Shown: positions 17,751 to 25,601, counted from the stretch's first letter. The stretch is DNA of 64,000 bases from Planomicrobium sp. Y74 (GCF_003668635.1 NZ_RCWH01000005.1:372001-436000); one strand, 5' to 3'. Program-made: numbers and translations. Notes: generated from the letters alone by a model not told the origin.

Positions 17751-18245
17751 ATGGTAACCAATTCGGATAAGACGACTGTTTATGGGAATATAAGAAACCG
17801 GGCAGTCTTTGCTGCCCGCAATTTTTGGTCAGGCCTTCTATTTGGAATTGGGATTATGGCATTTGGGACAGGGACTGTTTTTCATCAAATACTCCAATGG
17901 AATCATTTTTACGATCTTTCCAATAAAGAAACCGGAATTTTTTCAGATGGCTTGCAGAACTTATTTTCCTGGATCGTCACTGTTGCCGGGTTGTTTCTTC
18001 TCTCCGGGCTCCGCAGAAGAAAAGCTTTATGGCCGAAAAGATGGGTAGGATCCGCTTTAATGGGTTCAGGCATATACTTGCTTTTTGACGGATTTATTGT
18101 TCATAAATTATTTGGATTCCATCAAATTAGATACGATATGGATGTTCTGCCATACGATATTGCCTGGTATGCTAGTGGAGGACTTTTTCTGCTGACAGGT
18201 TTGTTTATGGTGCTTCAGACTAAGAAAGAAAATCATCGAAAATAA
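17751..18245 (+). CDS. DUF2243-family membrane protein
   Basis: 164 residues with four predicted membrane spans (about residues 27-45, 70-85, 98-115 and 135-155). The stretch VFHQILQWNHFYDLS followed by SDGLQNLFSW is the signature of DUF2243, in which histidines and aspartates sit at membrane boundaries (also FDGFIVHKLFGFHQI). That pattern suggests metal or haem contact, but no function is established to my knowledge. GGAGGAGG precedes the ATG. A terminator follows, so it is a single-gene unit. Confidence 0.8.
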   Translation: MVTNSDKTTVYGNIRNRAVFAARNFWSGLLFGIGIMAFGTGTVFHQILQWNHFYDLSNKETGIFSDGLQNLFSWIVTVAGLFLLSGLRRRKALWPKRWVGSALMGSGIYLLFDGFIVHKLFGFHQIRYDMDVLPYDIAWYASGGLFLLTGLFMVLQTKKENHRK

Positions 18246-18282
18246 CCGTTTTGTGCAAAACAGTCGATAGCTGAAGATACTT

Positions 18283-18330
18283 AAAAGCTGTGCTCCAGTT
18301 CCTGTGAAAAAAGGATGAGCGCAGCTTTTT
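18283..18330. terminator. Bidirectional terminator between DUF2243 gene and pcm
   Basis: AAAAGCTGtGCTC and GAGCgCAGCTTTTT pair around a long loop. On the minus strand the element also ends in a T run, so it is the first terminator that a pcm transcript meets, after passing through the repeat array at 18350-18634. Confidence 0.75.
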
Positions 18331-18349
18331 AATTATTTTTGATGTTTTA

Positions 18350-18634
18350 CGCTTGTCGGGGCTGAACAGGCACTGTCGCTTTTCGTGATGTCCAGACTCC
18401 AGTGGCCCAGCCCCTCGAGTCGCTTCGGTCTTGCCAACAATGGCACAGAACGCCATTACTGCCAAGCCCTCCAGCGTTTGTCGGGGCTTAACGGGCACTG
18501 TCGCTTTTCTTGGTGTCTAGACTCCAGCGGCCCAGCTCTTCGGGTCATAAGCCAACTCAGCTGCCGTGGCAAAGAACGCCACTCTGCTGATCTGTCTTAT
18601 GCCTGTCAGAGCTAAACGGGCGCTGTCGCTTTTC
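18350..18634 (-). repeat. Tandem array of the stop-codon-linked hairpin repeat
   Basis: Read on the minus strand, a complete unit (18634 down to about 18510) begins GAAAAGCGACAGCGCCCG and ends near CTGGAGTCTAGACA. A second unit (about 18509-18385) and a third, partial one follow. Internal arms AGCTC/GAGCT, CATAAG/CTTATG and GTGGC/GCCAC surround a GTTCTTT loop. The array begins 2 nt after the pcm stop codon and lies before its terminator. Related units occur at 36987, 51762 and 58911. Confidence 0.85.
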
Positions 18635-18636
18635 GT

Positions 18637-19218
18637 CTATTCATACTTCCCCTTCAAAGGCACAAAGCGGACGTGGTTCAGCAAAGTGGAATGGATTTTG
18701 CCATTTTCATCTTTTTCTACCAGCCGAAGTTCCTGGCTGAAGGAAGAACCGACCGGGATGATCATTTTTCCGCCGGCAGCCAATTGGTCCAGCAGTTCAT
18801 TTGGAATTACCGAAGCTGCAGCGGTCACCATGATCCGGTCGTAAGGCGCGTTTTCTTCCCAGCCCATACTGCCGTCATCGAGCTTAAAGGAAATATTACC
18901 GAACCCCAATTCACCAAGGCGGTCTTTTGCACGGTGATGCAGTTCTTCGATGCGTTCGACGGTATAGACCTGTGCGGCGAACTCAGCCAATAAAGCGGTT
19001 TGGAATCCGGATCCTGTACCTATTTCCAATACTTTTGAATCGGTTTCAAGGTCAAGGGCCAAAGTCATTTCGAGAACCAGTGAAGGCTGTGATATAGTTT
19101 GTTCGTGTCCAATCGGGACTGCTTCATCGAAGGAAGCCATTTCCTTGAAGCTGTCCATGAAAAAACTTCTGTCCAGCTTGTGGAAATATGTTCTGATTTC
19201 CTGTTCTTTATTTTTCAT
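18637..19218 (-). CDS. pcm: Protein-L-isoaspartate O-methyltransferase
   Basis: SAM-dependent enzyme of 193 residues that methylates isoaspartyl groups in damaged proteins and so starts their repair. The PCMT signature is seen in VPIGHEQTISQPSLV, and the SAM site in VLEIGTGSGFQTALLA, followed by VERIEEL (acidic ribose contact). AYDRIMVTAAA-type sequence (YDRIMVTAAAS) completes the fold. I use the ATG at 19218; a GTG three codons earlier is possible. The stop codon lies 2 nt from a repeat array. The neighbouring divergent gene is msrA, also a protein-repair enzyme, which hints at shared stress roles. Confidence 0.9.
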   Translation of the reverse strand: MKNKEQEIRTYFHKLDRSFFMDSFKEMASFDEAVPIGHEQTISQPSLVLEMTLALDLETDSKVLEIGTGSGFQTALLAEFAAQVYTVERIEELHHRAKDRLGELGFGNISFKLDDGSMGWEENAPYDRIMVTAAASVIPNELLDQLAAGGKMIIPVGSSFSQELRLVEKDENGKIHSTLLNHVRFVPLKGKYE

Positions 19219-19403
19219 GTTCAACACCCGCTTTCTTTTTAAAAGTAGCAGTCTGTTATGAAAAAATTTACTAATTCCATTTTATTAAAAGATTCAGCGC
19301 TTGTCCTGTAATGTCTCTTTTCATTGATTGTATGTGCCTTTTCTTAAATTCGGCCGCTTAAGTCATGGTATTTGGGGAATGAAATATACAAGGAGTGGTG
19401 AAT

Positions 19404-20084
19404 ATGTTCCAAGGTTATCAGACAGTTGAAGACATGATCAAAAAGTTTAATCCACAAGCTTCTGCAGTGGAAACAGCGACTTTCGGCATGGGTTGTTTCT
19501 GGGGGCCGGAAGCAATGTTCGGAAGTGTGCCCGGCGTTTTAAGAACAAGGGTAGGCTTTGCAGGAGGCACTTCTCCGAAGCCGACCTACCGGCATATGGG
19601 AGACCACACTGAAACAGTCGAGATTGATTTTGACCCAGCCATTATCAGTTACGAAGATATCCTCAGGAAGTTTTGGCAGAATCATTATCCGAACCGCGGA
19701 AATTATAAAGGACGGCAGTATATATCGATGCTCCGTTATCACGGGGAACAGCAAAAGGAAGCGATTAAGAAAGTTCGAAAGGATATGGAAAAAAACCTGG
19801 GAGAAGCGATTGAAACTGAAGTTGCTGAATATGAAAATTTTACGCTGGCGGATGATCGTCATCAGAAATACTATTTGAAGCGGTATCCTAATACGCTGGA
19901 GCAATTGCAGGAGCTCTTTCCAAAACCCGAACTGCTTATCGACTCGACCTTTGCAGCGAGATTGAATGGATTTGTCAAAGGCTACGGGAAATTACGTATA
20001 CTGAAAAACGAACTTGCATCATGGGATATTGAAGAAGAAGATAAAGAAATCCTGCTCAATAAACTGGAGACAATTAAATGGTGA
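19404..20084 (+). CDS. msrA: Peptide-methionine (S)-S-oxide reductase
   Basis: Repairs methionine sulfoxide in proteins using thioredoxin. Catalytic Cys31 lies in FGMGCFWGPEAMF, the MsrA hallmark, and RTRVGFAGG and YRHMGDHTETVEIDFDP follow as expected. At 226 residues it is longer than minimal MsrA, with a C-terminal extension after about residue 165 that lacks a recognisable MsrB domain. I chose ATG 19404, with AAGGAG 8 nt upstream; GTG codons at 19395 and 19398 would overlap that site. It is monocistronic with its own terminator. pcm lies upstream in the opposite direction. Confidence 0.95.
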   Translation: MFQGYQTVEDMIKKFNPQASAVETATFGMGCFWGPEAMFGSVPGVLRTRVGFAGGTSPKPTYRHMGDHTETVEIDFDPAIISYEDILRKFWQNHYPNRGNYKGRQYISMLRYHGEQQKEAIKKVRKDMEKNLGEAIETEVAEYENFTLADDRHQKYYLKRYPNTLEQLQELFPKPELLIDSTFAARLNGFVKGYGKLRILKNELASWDIEEEDKEILLNKLETIKW

Positions 20085-20092
20085 TTTCTTTA

Positions 20093-20130
20093 AAACAGTC
20101 CGCAGATATCAAGTGTGGACTGTTTTTTAT
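20093..20130 (+). terminator. Terminator after msrA
   Basis: AACAGTCC and GGACTGTT form the stem, followed by TTTTT. Confidence 0.8.
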
Positions 20131-20250
20131 CGTCATTCAGCAAGTATTGGAATGTGAGCGATTAGTTTGGAAGATATGGCTATAAGGAGCGCGTTGTTCT
20201 ATATTAGTACTAAGAAGCAATTTGAAAACACAGCAAAAGGGGATACAGAA

Positions 20251-20445
20251 ATGGAAGAGTCGAAGCTATTATTACTGTTGCTGCCAGTACTCATCATCCA
20301 ATTGGGGTTAATGATTTTTGCGTTAATCGACTTGATAAAGATTCCTGTTACAAACGGACCGAAATGGATGTGGGGAGTAATCATTGTCGTGGTAAACATC
20401 ATCGGCCCGATTTTATACTTTGTCATTGGGAGGCGGAACTATTGA
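20251..20445 (+). CDS. yxlE: YxlE-like PLDc_N membrane protein
   Basis: 64 residues with two membrane spans and the PLDc_N pattern DLIKIPVTNGPKWMWG between them, ending in GPILYFVIGRR. In B. subtilis YxlE lies in the sigY operon ahead of an ABC ATPase and permease (yxlF, yxlG) and is described as a negative regulator of sigma-Y activity. The same gene order is seen here. The start at 20251 is chosen for AAAAGGGG just upstream; a longer frame from 20167 has no ribosome site. Its TGA overlaps the TTG start of the next gene. No sigma factor gene or yxlC/yxlD is present nearby. Confidence 0.8.
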   Translation: MEESKLLLLLLPVLIIQLGLMIFALIDLIKIPVTNGPKWMWGVIIVVVNIIGPILYFVIGRRNY

Positions 20446-21323
20446 GCTTGCTGGAAGTGAAAGAGCTGACAAAATCCTATAATGGCATATTGGCAGTAGA
20501 CCATGTTTCCTTTACGTTGGAAGAAAGGACGGCTACTGCATTGATTGGGCCGAATGGTTCCGGAAAAACGACGACAATATCGATGATTGCGGGGCTATTG
20601 AAGGAATCAGAAGGTTCGATTCACAGGGAATTCAATTCGGGCATCGGTTTTTTGCCGCAGTATCCACAATTCTTCCCATGGCTAAGTGCCTTGGAATTTA
20701 CGGAAATGGCAGCGCAAATCAGTGGGGTGGATGCAAAAAAGGTTCGGCAGCAATCGATAAGGACGCTGGAATTCGTAGGGCTTGGTTCAGCGGTCAATAA
20801 AAAGACGGGAACTTTTTCAGGCGGGATGCGACAGAGGCTGGGATTGGCGCAGGCCATTGTGCATCAGCCCAAATTATTACTGCTGGATGAACCGGTCTCT
20901 GCACTGGATCCAACCGGGCGCCGTGAAATAATGGATCTGTTGAAATCGCTGCAGCAGGATGCGACCATTCTTTACTCGACGCATATTTTGAATGATGCGG
21001 AAGAAATGACAGATCAATTGCTGTTCCTGAAAGAAGGCAAACTTGTTGAGCAAGGTTCGCTTTCAGAGGTGAAGAGCCGTTATGCGGAACCTCTGATCCG
21101 CTTGCGTTTTGACACGGAACAGGCAGCGGCGCTGTTTGAAAGCCGCAAGTTCTGGCCGATGCAAAGGGACAGGAATGTCATTGCCCTCCCTATATCTGAT
21201 GAGGGCCCTTCGATGCAGCAGGTAATGGCAGTTTTGGCAAAAGAAGAAAGCGGAATTGCCGGAATCGATAAACAGAGTGCTTCGCTGGAAGAAATATTCC
21301 TGAAGGTGGCGGGTAAAAAATGA
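20442..21323 (+). CDS. yxlF: ABC transporter ATP-binding protein, YxlF-like
   Basis: 293-residue nucleotide-binding subunit. Walker A is IGPNGSGKTT, the Q-loop is in GFLPQYPQFFP, the signature is FSGGMRQRLGLA and Walker B is LLLLDEPVSALDP, followed by the switch His in YSTHIL. The C-terminal 90 residues are the extra domain seen in NodI/CcmA-like drug or lipid exporters. Translation starts at TTG 20442 (GGGAGG upstream), overlapping the yxlE stop as TTGA. Its own stop overlaps the permease start (ATGA), so the three genes are translationally coupled. Confidence 0.93.
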   Translation: MSLLEVKELTKSYNGILAVDHVSFTLEERTATALIGPNGSGKTTTISMIAGLLKESEGSIHREFNSGIGFLPQYPQFFPWLSALEFTEMAAQISGVDAKKVRQQSIRTLEFVGLGSAVNKKTGTFSGGMRQRLGLAQAIVHQPKLLLLDEPVSALDPTGRREIMDLLKSLQQDATILYSTHILNDAEEMTDQLLFLKEGKLVEQGSLSEVKSRYAEPLIRLRFDTEQAAALFESRKFWPMQRDRNVIALPISDEGPSMQQVMAVLAKEESGIAGIDKQSASLEEIFLKVAGKK

Positions 21324-22105
21324 ATCAATTTGGTGTATTGCTGAAAAAAGAATGGCGTGAAAACCTCAGGAATTATAAATTATTCTGGATTCCGGCAGTG
21401 TTCATACTTTTAGGAATTATGGAGCCTGTCAGCAATTATTTTTTGCCCCAAATCCTGGATTCAGTAGGGAATTTGCCGGAAGGCACTGTTTTGGAATTTC
21501 CGGAACCGGAACCGGAGCAGGTGATGGCGGCGATAATGGGGCAGTATCAGCTCCTGGGACTCCTGATTTTTGTACTGGCTTATATGGGGACCATTGCAGG
21601 AGAGCGGAAAAGCGGAACTGCGACGTTATTGTATGCCCGTCCATTGTCATTTTCAGCATATTTTATGAGTAAATGGGTGATGGCCACAATAATTGCGCTG
21701 CTGAGTGTCTGGCTTGGGTTTTTGGCAGGCTATTATTATACATATTTGCTGTTCGGCAGTATTGATTTTATGAATCTTATGCGATTTGGCCTCACCTATA
21801 GCTTTTGGATTCTGCTTGTGATTTCAATCATACTTGCTGCCAGCGCATTAATGCCGAATGCGGGACTTGCTGCCGCGGTGTCACTTGGTATTATTTTCAT
21901 CAGCCAGCTGGTGGATGGTCTGCTTGGCACTTATTGGCCAATTTCTCCATTGAAACTTCCTGCCTATGCTGCATCCTGGTTTGAAAATGGCCTGGATATG
22001 AGCGATTTCTGGTGGTCAGTGAGCCTGACTTTCATGCTGATAGTGCTGCTGGTCGTTATAGGGATTTTGATTTCCGCCAAAAAAGCTGCATCAACAAAAG
22101 TGTAA
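21320..22105 (+). CDS. yxlG: ABC-2-type permease, YxlG-like
   Basis: 261 residues with six predicted membrane spans and the usual ABC-2 permease layout: a basic N-terminus (LLKKEWRENLRNYKLFW), a first span, an extracytoplasmic loop rich in Glu and Pro (EFPEPEPEQ), and an RKSGTATLLYARPLS cytoplasmic loop that would contact the ATPase. It pairs with the upstream ATPase to form an exporter. In B. subtilis the YxlFG pair is genetically linked to control of sigma-Y. The substrate is unknown. Confidence 0.88.
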   Translation: MNQFGVLLKKEWRENLRNYKLFWIPAVFILLGIMEPVSNYFLPQILDSVGNLPEGTVLEFPEPEPEQVMAAIMGQYQLLGLLIFVLAYMGTIAGERKSGTATLLYARPLSFSAYFMSKWVMATIIALLSVWLGFLAGYYYTYLLFGSIDFMNLMRFGLTYSFWILLVISIILAASALMPNAGLAAAVSLGIIFISQLVDGLLGTYWPISPLKLPAYAASWFENGLDMSDFWWSVSLTFMLIVLLVVIGILISAKKAASTKV

Positions 22106-22110
22106 CGTAC

Positions 22111-22148
22111 GATGCCGCGGCTTTAGATTCAAAGCTGCGGCATTTTTG
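22111..22148 (+). terminator. Terminator after yxlEFG
   Basis: GATGCCGCgGCTTT and AAAGCtGCGGCAT pair around AGATTC, followed by TTTT. Confidence 0.85.
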
Positions 22149-22186
22149 CATCTTTATATTAAAGAATTAAAGTTGGGAGTGGGAGT

Positions 22187-22582
22187 ATGATTCATCACAT
22201 TGAACTGAATGTATCAGATCTGGAGATGTCGAGGGAATTCTATGACACGCTATTTTCCTTACTCGGCTATTCTTTATTCCAGGAGTGGCCGGAAGGCTTC
22301 AGTTATAAACAAGGCAACAGTTATATTGTTTTCGTCCAGACACCGGCAGATTTTCTGGAAGCGGGTTACCATAGAAAATCGGCAGGGCTAAACCACATCG
22401 CTTTTCATGCATCATCGCCTTTGGAAGTGGACGCAATCACAGAAAAAATGAGACAATCAGGTGTAAGCATCCTGTATTAGGATCGGCATCCGTACGCAGG
22501 GGGCAATGATACATATGCCGTTTTCATGGAAGATCCTGATCGCCTGAAAATTGAAATTGCAGTATCGGAAAGCGGGGGCTAA
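22187..22582 (+). pseudogene. VOC (glyoxalase-fold) gene interrupted by a nonsense codon
   Basis: The frame encodes a VOC-superfamily protein from MIHHIELNVSDLEMSREFYD to residue 97, where TAG occurs at 22478-22480. Reading straight on in the same frame restores the conserved end (DRHPYAGGNDTYAVFMEDPD, then RLKIEIAV) and a natural TAA at 22580-22582, for 131 codons in all. Homologues usually have Glu or Asp before DRHPYAGG, so a single G-to-T change from GAG would explain the stop. The expected metal ligands His5 (first domain strand), His in LNHIAFHA and the Glu of KIEI are all intact. It is a recent nonsense mutation, a read-through case, or a sequencing error. It sits just before the CBS gene. 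Confidence 0.85.
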
Positions 22583-22583
22583 T

Positions 22584-23288
22584 ATGGATAGGCAGAATTC
22601 CGAACGGTTTCTAATAGCATTCAATAAAATTGAGAAGTTGATGAAAGGGATGGTTGACCGCAAGGACCATTTCAGTTTTTTCAAGGCCATTGAACTCTCA
22701 AAAAAAGAGCATGCAGCAATCAGGAAGTATGAAGATGAGCTGCGTGAATTCGGAGATTTGCGGAATGCAATCGTCCATCATCGGACAGATACGGAATATG
22801 CCATTGCAGAGCCCCATACTGAAATTGTTGAACTGATTGAACATATCGAAAAACTTCTGTCTGAGCCGGTGACGGTGGGGACAAGCTTCGCAAGGAAAGT
22901 GCACACGTTCCAAGCGGAAGATACTTTAAGTGAAGTATTACGCAAGGTCAGGGATAAAAATTTCAAGCATATCCCGGTTTACCACAATGACGAGTTTATG
23001 GGATTGCTTACAGCCAATGGCATAATGAGGTGGCTGGCAGCAACAGTGGAAGAAGAAGTCATTTCCCGGGAAATAACCACAATGGATGATATTTTGAAAT
23101 ATGAGAAAAACGGGAACACATACCGTTTTATTGCGTCAAATACACCAGTATACGAAGCAGAAGAAGTATTCAAGAACTCAGTGTTATCCGGCCATAAACT
23201 TGAAGCATTGCTGATAACGCGAAATGGTAAAGAAGATGAGACTTTGACAGGAATTATAACACCGATAGATTTGATCCAAATAGAATAG
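22584..23288 (+). CDS. CBS-pair protein with HEPN-like N-terminal domain
   Basis: 234 residues. Residues 1-95 are alpha-helical and contain LRNAIVHH, where Arg60-Asn61 and His65 make the Rx4H motif (with Asn after Arg) that marks HEPN ribonuclease-like domains. Residues 100-234 hold two CBS motifs: DTLSEVLRKVRDKNFKHIPVY followed by FMGLLTANGIMRWL, then a second copy ending in LTGIITPIDLIQIE. CBS pairs bind adenosine nucleotides and act as sensors. The HEPN reading is inference from the motif and helical context. The gene starts one base after the VOC frame ends, with GGGGG as ribosome site, and a phosphoesterase gene follows 13 bp later. Confidence 0.75.
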   Translation: MDRQNSERFLIAFNKIEKLMKGMVDRKDHFSFFKAIELSKKEHAAIRKYEDELREFGDLRNAIVHHRTDTEYAIAEPHTEIVELIEHIEKLLSEPVTVGTSFARKVHTFQAEDTLSEVLRKVRDKNFKHIPVYHNDEFMGLLTANGIMRWLAATVEEEVISREITTMDDILKYEKNGNTYRFIASNTPVYEAEEVFKNSVLSGHKLEALLITRNGKEDETLTGIITPIDLIQIE

Positions 23289-23301
23289 TAGGTTGATAAT
23301 A

Positions 23302-24126
23302 ATGAAGAAATTGATTGTGTTTTTAATTACAGCAGCATTAATCTGGCTGTTTGTGTGGGGAAGCAATAACTGGATTCAAACTACTGAATATACGATTTCC
23401 TCGGACAAACTGCCAGCTGCTTTTGATGGGAAGAAAATTGTGCAGGTTTCAGATTTGCACAACGCCATGTTCGGCAAAAACCAAAAGTCATTGATCAGGA
23501 AAGTGGAAAAGGCTGAGCCTGACGCTATTTTCATCACAGGGGACCTTATTGACAGTGAAAGGTACGACCTGGATGCTGCTCTGGTACTTGTCGATGCATT
23601 AGTGGAAATGAGTGACGTCTATTTTGTCACAGGCAACCATGAAGTGGCGGTCAATAAACTGGAAGATATTAAAGCGGCTCTGATCGAACGGGGAGTCATC
23701 TTTCTTGAAAACGAGGCCGTGGAATGGGAAGTGGACGGAGAAACCTTGCAGATTGCCGGTATACATGATCCTTTGATGGATATGTATTATCGGGACGAAG
23801 AATACACGAGAGATGCAATAGATACCGCTTCACTGACGGACGATTTCACTTTGCTTCTTGCACACCGCCCCGAACAGCTTCCTGTGTATGCGGATAATGG
23901 AATTGACATCGTCTTTTCCGGCCATGCGCATGGCGGCCAAGTCCGGATTCCAGGGATGGGCGGGTTGTTCGCTCCGGGCCAGGGTTGGTTTCCTCGAATG
24001 ACAGAAGGGGTTTTTGAGAACAGGGATACACAGCTTGTTCTAAGCCGGGGCCTGGGAAACAGCGGTTTTCCTTTGCGGATTTTGAATCTGCCTGAGATTG
24101 TTTCCGTTACGTTAGAGAAGAGTTAA
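23302..24126 (+). CDS. Membrane-anchored metallophosphoesterase, YkuE-like
   Basis: 274 residues. One N-terminal membrane span (LIVFLITAALIWLFVWG) would hold the catalytic domain outside the cytoplasm. Calcineurin-like phosphoesterase motifs appear in order: VSDLHNAMFG, TGDLIDS, TGNHE, LLAHRPE and FSGHAHGGQ. This is the YkuE group of cell-envelope metal-dependent phosphatases. I chose ATG 23302; the ribosome site is weak (TAGG). It lies 13 bp after the CBS/HEPN-like gene and is probably co-transcribed with it. The natural substrate is unknown. Confidence 0.9.
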   Translation: MKKLIVFLITAALIWLFVWGSNNWIQTTEYTISSDKLPAAFDGKKIVQVSDLHNAMFGKNQKSLIRKVEKAEPDAIFITGDLIDSERYDLDAALVLVDALVEMSDVYFVTGNHEVAVNKLEDIKAALIERGVIFLENEAVEWEVDGETLQIAGIHDPLMDMYYRDEEYTRDAIDTASLTDDFTLLLAHRPEQLPVYADNGIDIVFSGHAHGGQVRIPGMGGLFAPGQGWFPRMTEGVFENRDTQLVLSRGLGNSGFPLRILNLPEIVSVTLEKS

Positions 24127-24172
24127 TGAGTGAATGTCTTCATTCACTGTGTTAAATGGAAGGGGCGAAAAC

Positions 24173-24655
24173 ATGATCAAGAAAAAGGAAGTTTCCCTCA
24201 GCTTGTACAATCCGAAAATATCTGTGGAATATGAGTTGCCTTCAGAGCAACTGGAGTTTTCCGGAATGCCGCAGGATATCATTAACCGTGATAAAGAAAA
24301 CCCTTTAAAGCATCTTGTAATTATTCATGCGAGAAATGAAGCCGCAGGTTTTCTTGAGCTCGATGAATCAGAGGATAGGAAAAAATACTCCAACAACCCC
24401 AATGCCCTATTATTGAGAGGTTTTTCTGTAAATCCGAAGTTCCAGGGACGCGGGATTGCGACAGGTTCGATATATGCTCTGCAGGATTTTATTCGAAGTG
24501 AATTTCCTGATTTTGATGAAGTCGTTCTTGGTGTGAATGCGAGGAATAAACCGGCGAAGAGACTTTTTGAAAAAGCTGGGTTCGAAGATACAGGCAGGCG
24601 CTTCATGCGCACAAGCGGGGAACAGATTGTCATGAGTATGAGAATTGAAAAATAG
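24173..24655 (+). CDS. GNAT-family N-acetyltransferase
   Basis: 160 residues with the acetyl-CoA-binding motif A in LRGFSVNPKFQGRGIATGSI (the QGRGIATG loop) and motif B in NARNKPAKRLFEKAGFEDTG. This is a single-domain GNAT protein. The ATG at 24173 has GGAAGGGG upstream; the longer frame to 24134 crosses a small inverted repeat (GAGTGAATG/CATTCACT) and is less likely. Its acceptor (small molecule, peptide or protein) cannot be inferred. Confidence 0.88.
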   Translation: MIKKKEVSLSLYNPKISVEYELPSEQLEFSGMPQDIINRDKENPLKHLVIIHARNEAAGFLELDESEDRKKYSNNPNALLLRGFSVNPKFQGRGIATGSIYALQDFIRSEFPDFDEVVLGVNARNKPAKRLFEKAGFEDTGRRFMRTSGEQIVMSMRIEK

Positions 24656-24687
24656 CACAAGGCGGAAATTGCCTTGTGCTTTTTTTA
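24654..24687. terminator. Bidirectional terminator between the GNAT and CHY genes
   Basis: AGCACAAGGC and GCCTTGTGCT form a 10-bp stem followed by seven T. It overlaps the last codons of both converging genes. Confidence 0.88.
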
Positions 24688-25008
24688 TTCAAAATAAAGA
24701 TGCTTATGAAGGCTGCAACCAGGATTGAATGCCGCCGAACAATTGGGGCATGAAGATTCACACCGCAGATATTCTTCTACTGAAAGTTCGTAACCGCAGG
24801 AACCGCAGAGCACAGCTTTCTGAGCGAACTCTTTTTTGGGCCACACCTGGTGATTGCCACATCCTGCAGCCTGGTGGCATTCGAAGCACGGATAATATTG
24901 TCCGCAGCAATAAAATTTAATGGCGATGCGGTCGATTTCAGAATGGTAATGGAAGCAGCGGGTTTCTTCGTCGACGCCAATGCCCTTCACTGTTAAAGCA
25001 TGTGCCAT
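24685..25008 (-). CDS. CHY zinc-finger protein
   Basis: 107 residues with 12 cysteines and several histidines. The pattern CFHYHSEIDRIAIKFYCCG, then YPCFECH, CGNHQVW, CGSCGYEL, CESSCPNC is the CHY zinc-finger fold, which binds several zinc ions. In eukaryotes this domain occurs in ubiquitin ligases; bacterial stand-alone forms have no clear function. GAGGAGG lies 7 nt before the ATG. It diverges from the FMN riboswitch operon. Confidence 0.88.
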   Translation of the reverse strand: MAHALTVKGIGVDEETRCFHYHSEIDRIAIKFYCCGQYYPCFECHQAAGCGNHQVWPKKEFAQKAVLCGSCGYELSVEEYLRCESSCPNCSAAFNPGCSLHKHLYFE

Positions 25009-25091
25009 TTAATAACCTCCTCTATCTGGTGATGAAATGATGTTTTCTTCTTTTATCCTATGCTACTATGGAAAAGACAAATAATCGAATT

Positions 25092-25258
25092 GAATTCTTC
25101 GGGGCGGGGTGAAATTCCCCACCGACGGTGAGCAGCGCCCTGCTGCAAGTCCGTGACCCGTATCCAAAGTAGGGCAACCCTGTTGCCCTACTTTGGATAC
25201 GGTGGAGCTGGTGAGAATCCGGCACCGACAGTTAAAGTCTGGATGGGAGAAGAATTCA
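25092..25258 (+). promoter_or_regulatory. FMN riboswitch (RFN element)
   Basis: Nearly every conserved RFN block is present: GGGGCGGGGTGAAATTCCCC, ACCGACGGTGA, GCAAGTCCGTGACCC, GGTGGAGCTGGTGAGAATCC, GGCACCGACAGTTAAAGTCT and GGATGGGAGAAG. P1 closes through GAATTCTTC and GAAGAATTC. The variable arm at 25158-25202 is a perfect 20-bp hairpin with a CCCTG loop. Binding of FMN should lower expression of the rib genes downstream. I see no clear T-run terminator before the first ORF, so control of translation is possible. Confidence 0.97.
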
Positions 25259-25316
25259 TGTTCTATTTGTTATGTGCCTCTTCTTTTCGATAACCGAATC
25301 GGAAGGAGAAATTTTT

Positions 25317-25601
25317 ATGAAAAGAACTGTTTTACAGAAGCAAACCAGTTTTTATGATTCACTGACTAAAAGAGAACTGTCTTACCCCCTCGGAAAAGAG
25401 GGTTATTTGGGCAAGCTTGAAATTTGTATGCCCATGCTTCGTGAAAAGAAGGCAGGCACATCGGTAACAGCAAAATCATCTCAAAACTACTCTACAACCC
25501 TATCCCCACCACCCATTCGCCCCATGGTGGAAAAATACCCGTTTTATAAATTGGAACGAACAGAAATCAAAGCCCAAAAAAGAATAGAGGAGTGTGCCTG
25601 A
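25317..25601 (+). CDS. Unrecognised 94-residue protein in the ribD position
   Basis: Lies between the FMN riboswitch and ribE, where ribD is normally found, but shows none of the RibD deaminase motifs (no HAE, no PCxxxxxxPPC) or reductase features. The protein is basic and low in hydrophobic runs, with an odd central segment (STTLSPPPIRP). GGAAGGAG lies 7 nt before the ATG, and its TGA overlaps the ribE ATG (TGATG), so it looks translated and coupled to ribE. It could be a remnant left by a ribD deletion, a leader ORF, or a new gene. I do not recognise a family. Confidence 0.45.
   Translation: MKRTVLQKQTSFYDSLTKRELSYPLGKEGYLGKLEICMPMLREKKAGTSVTAKSSQNYSTTLSPPPIRPMVEKYPFYKLERTEIKAQKRIEECA

Noticed and set aside
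18350-18634. Insertion sequence or MITE with a transposase in the window
   Set aside because: No transposase gene and no clear flanking target duplication were seen at the hairpin repeats.
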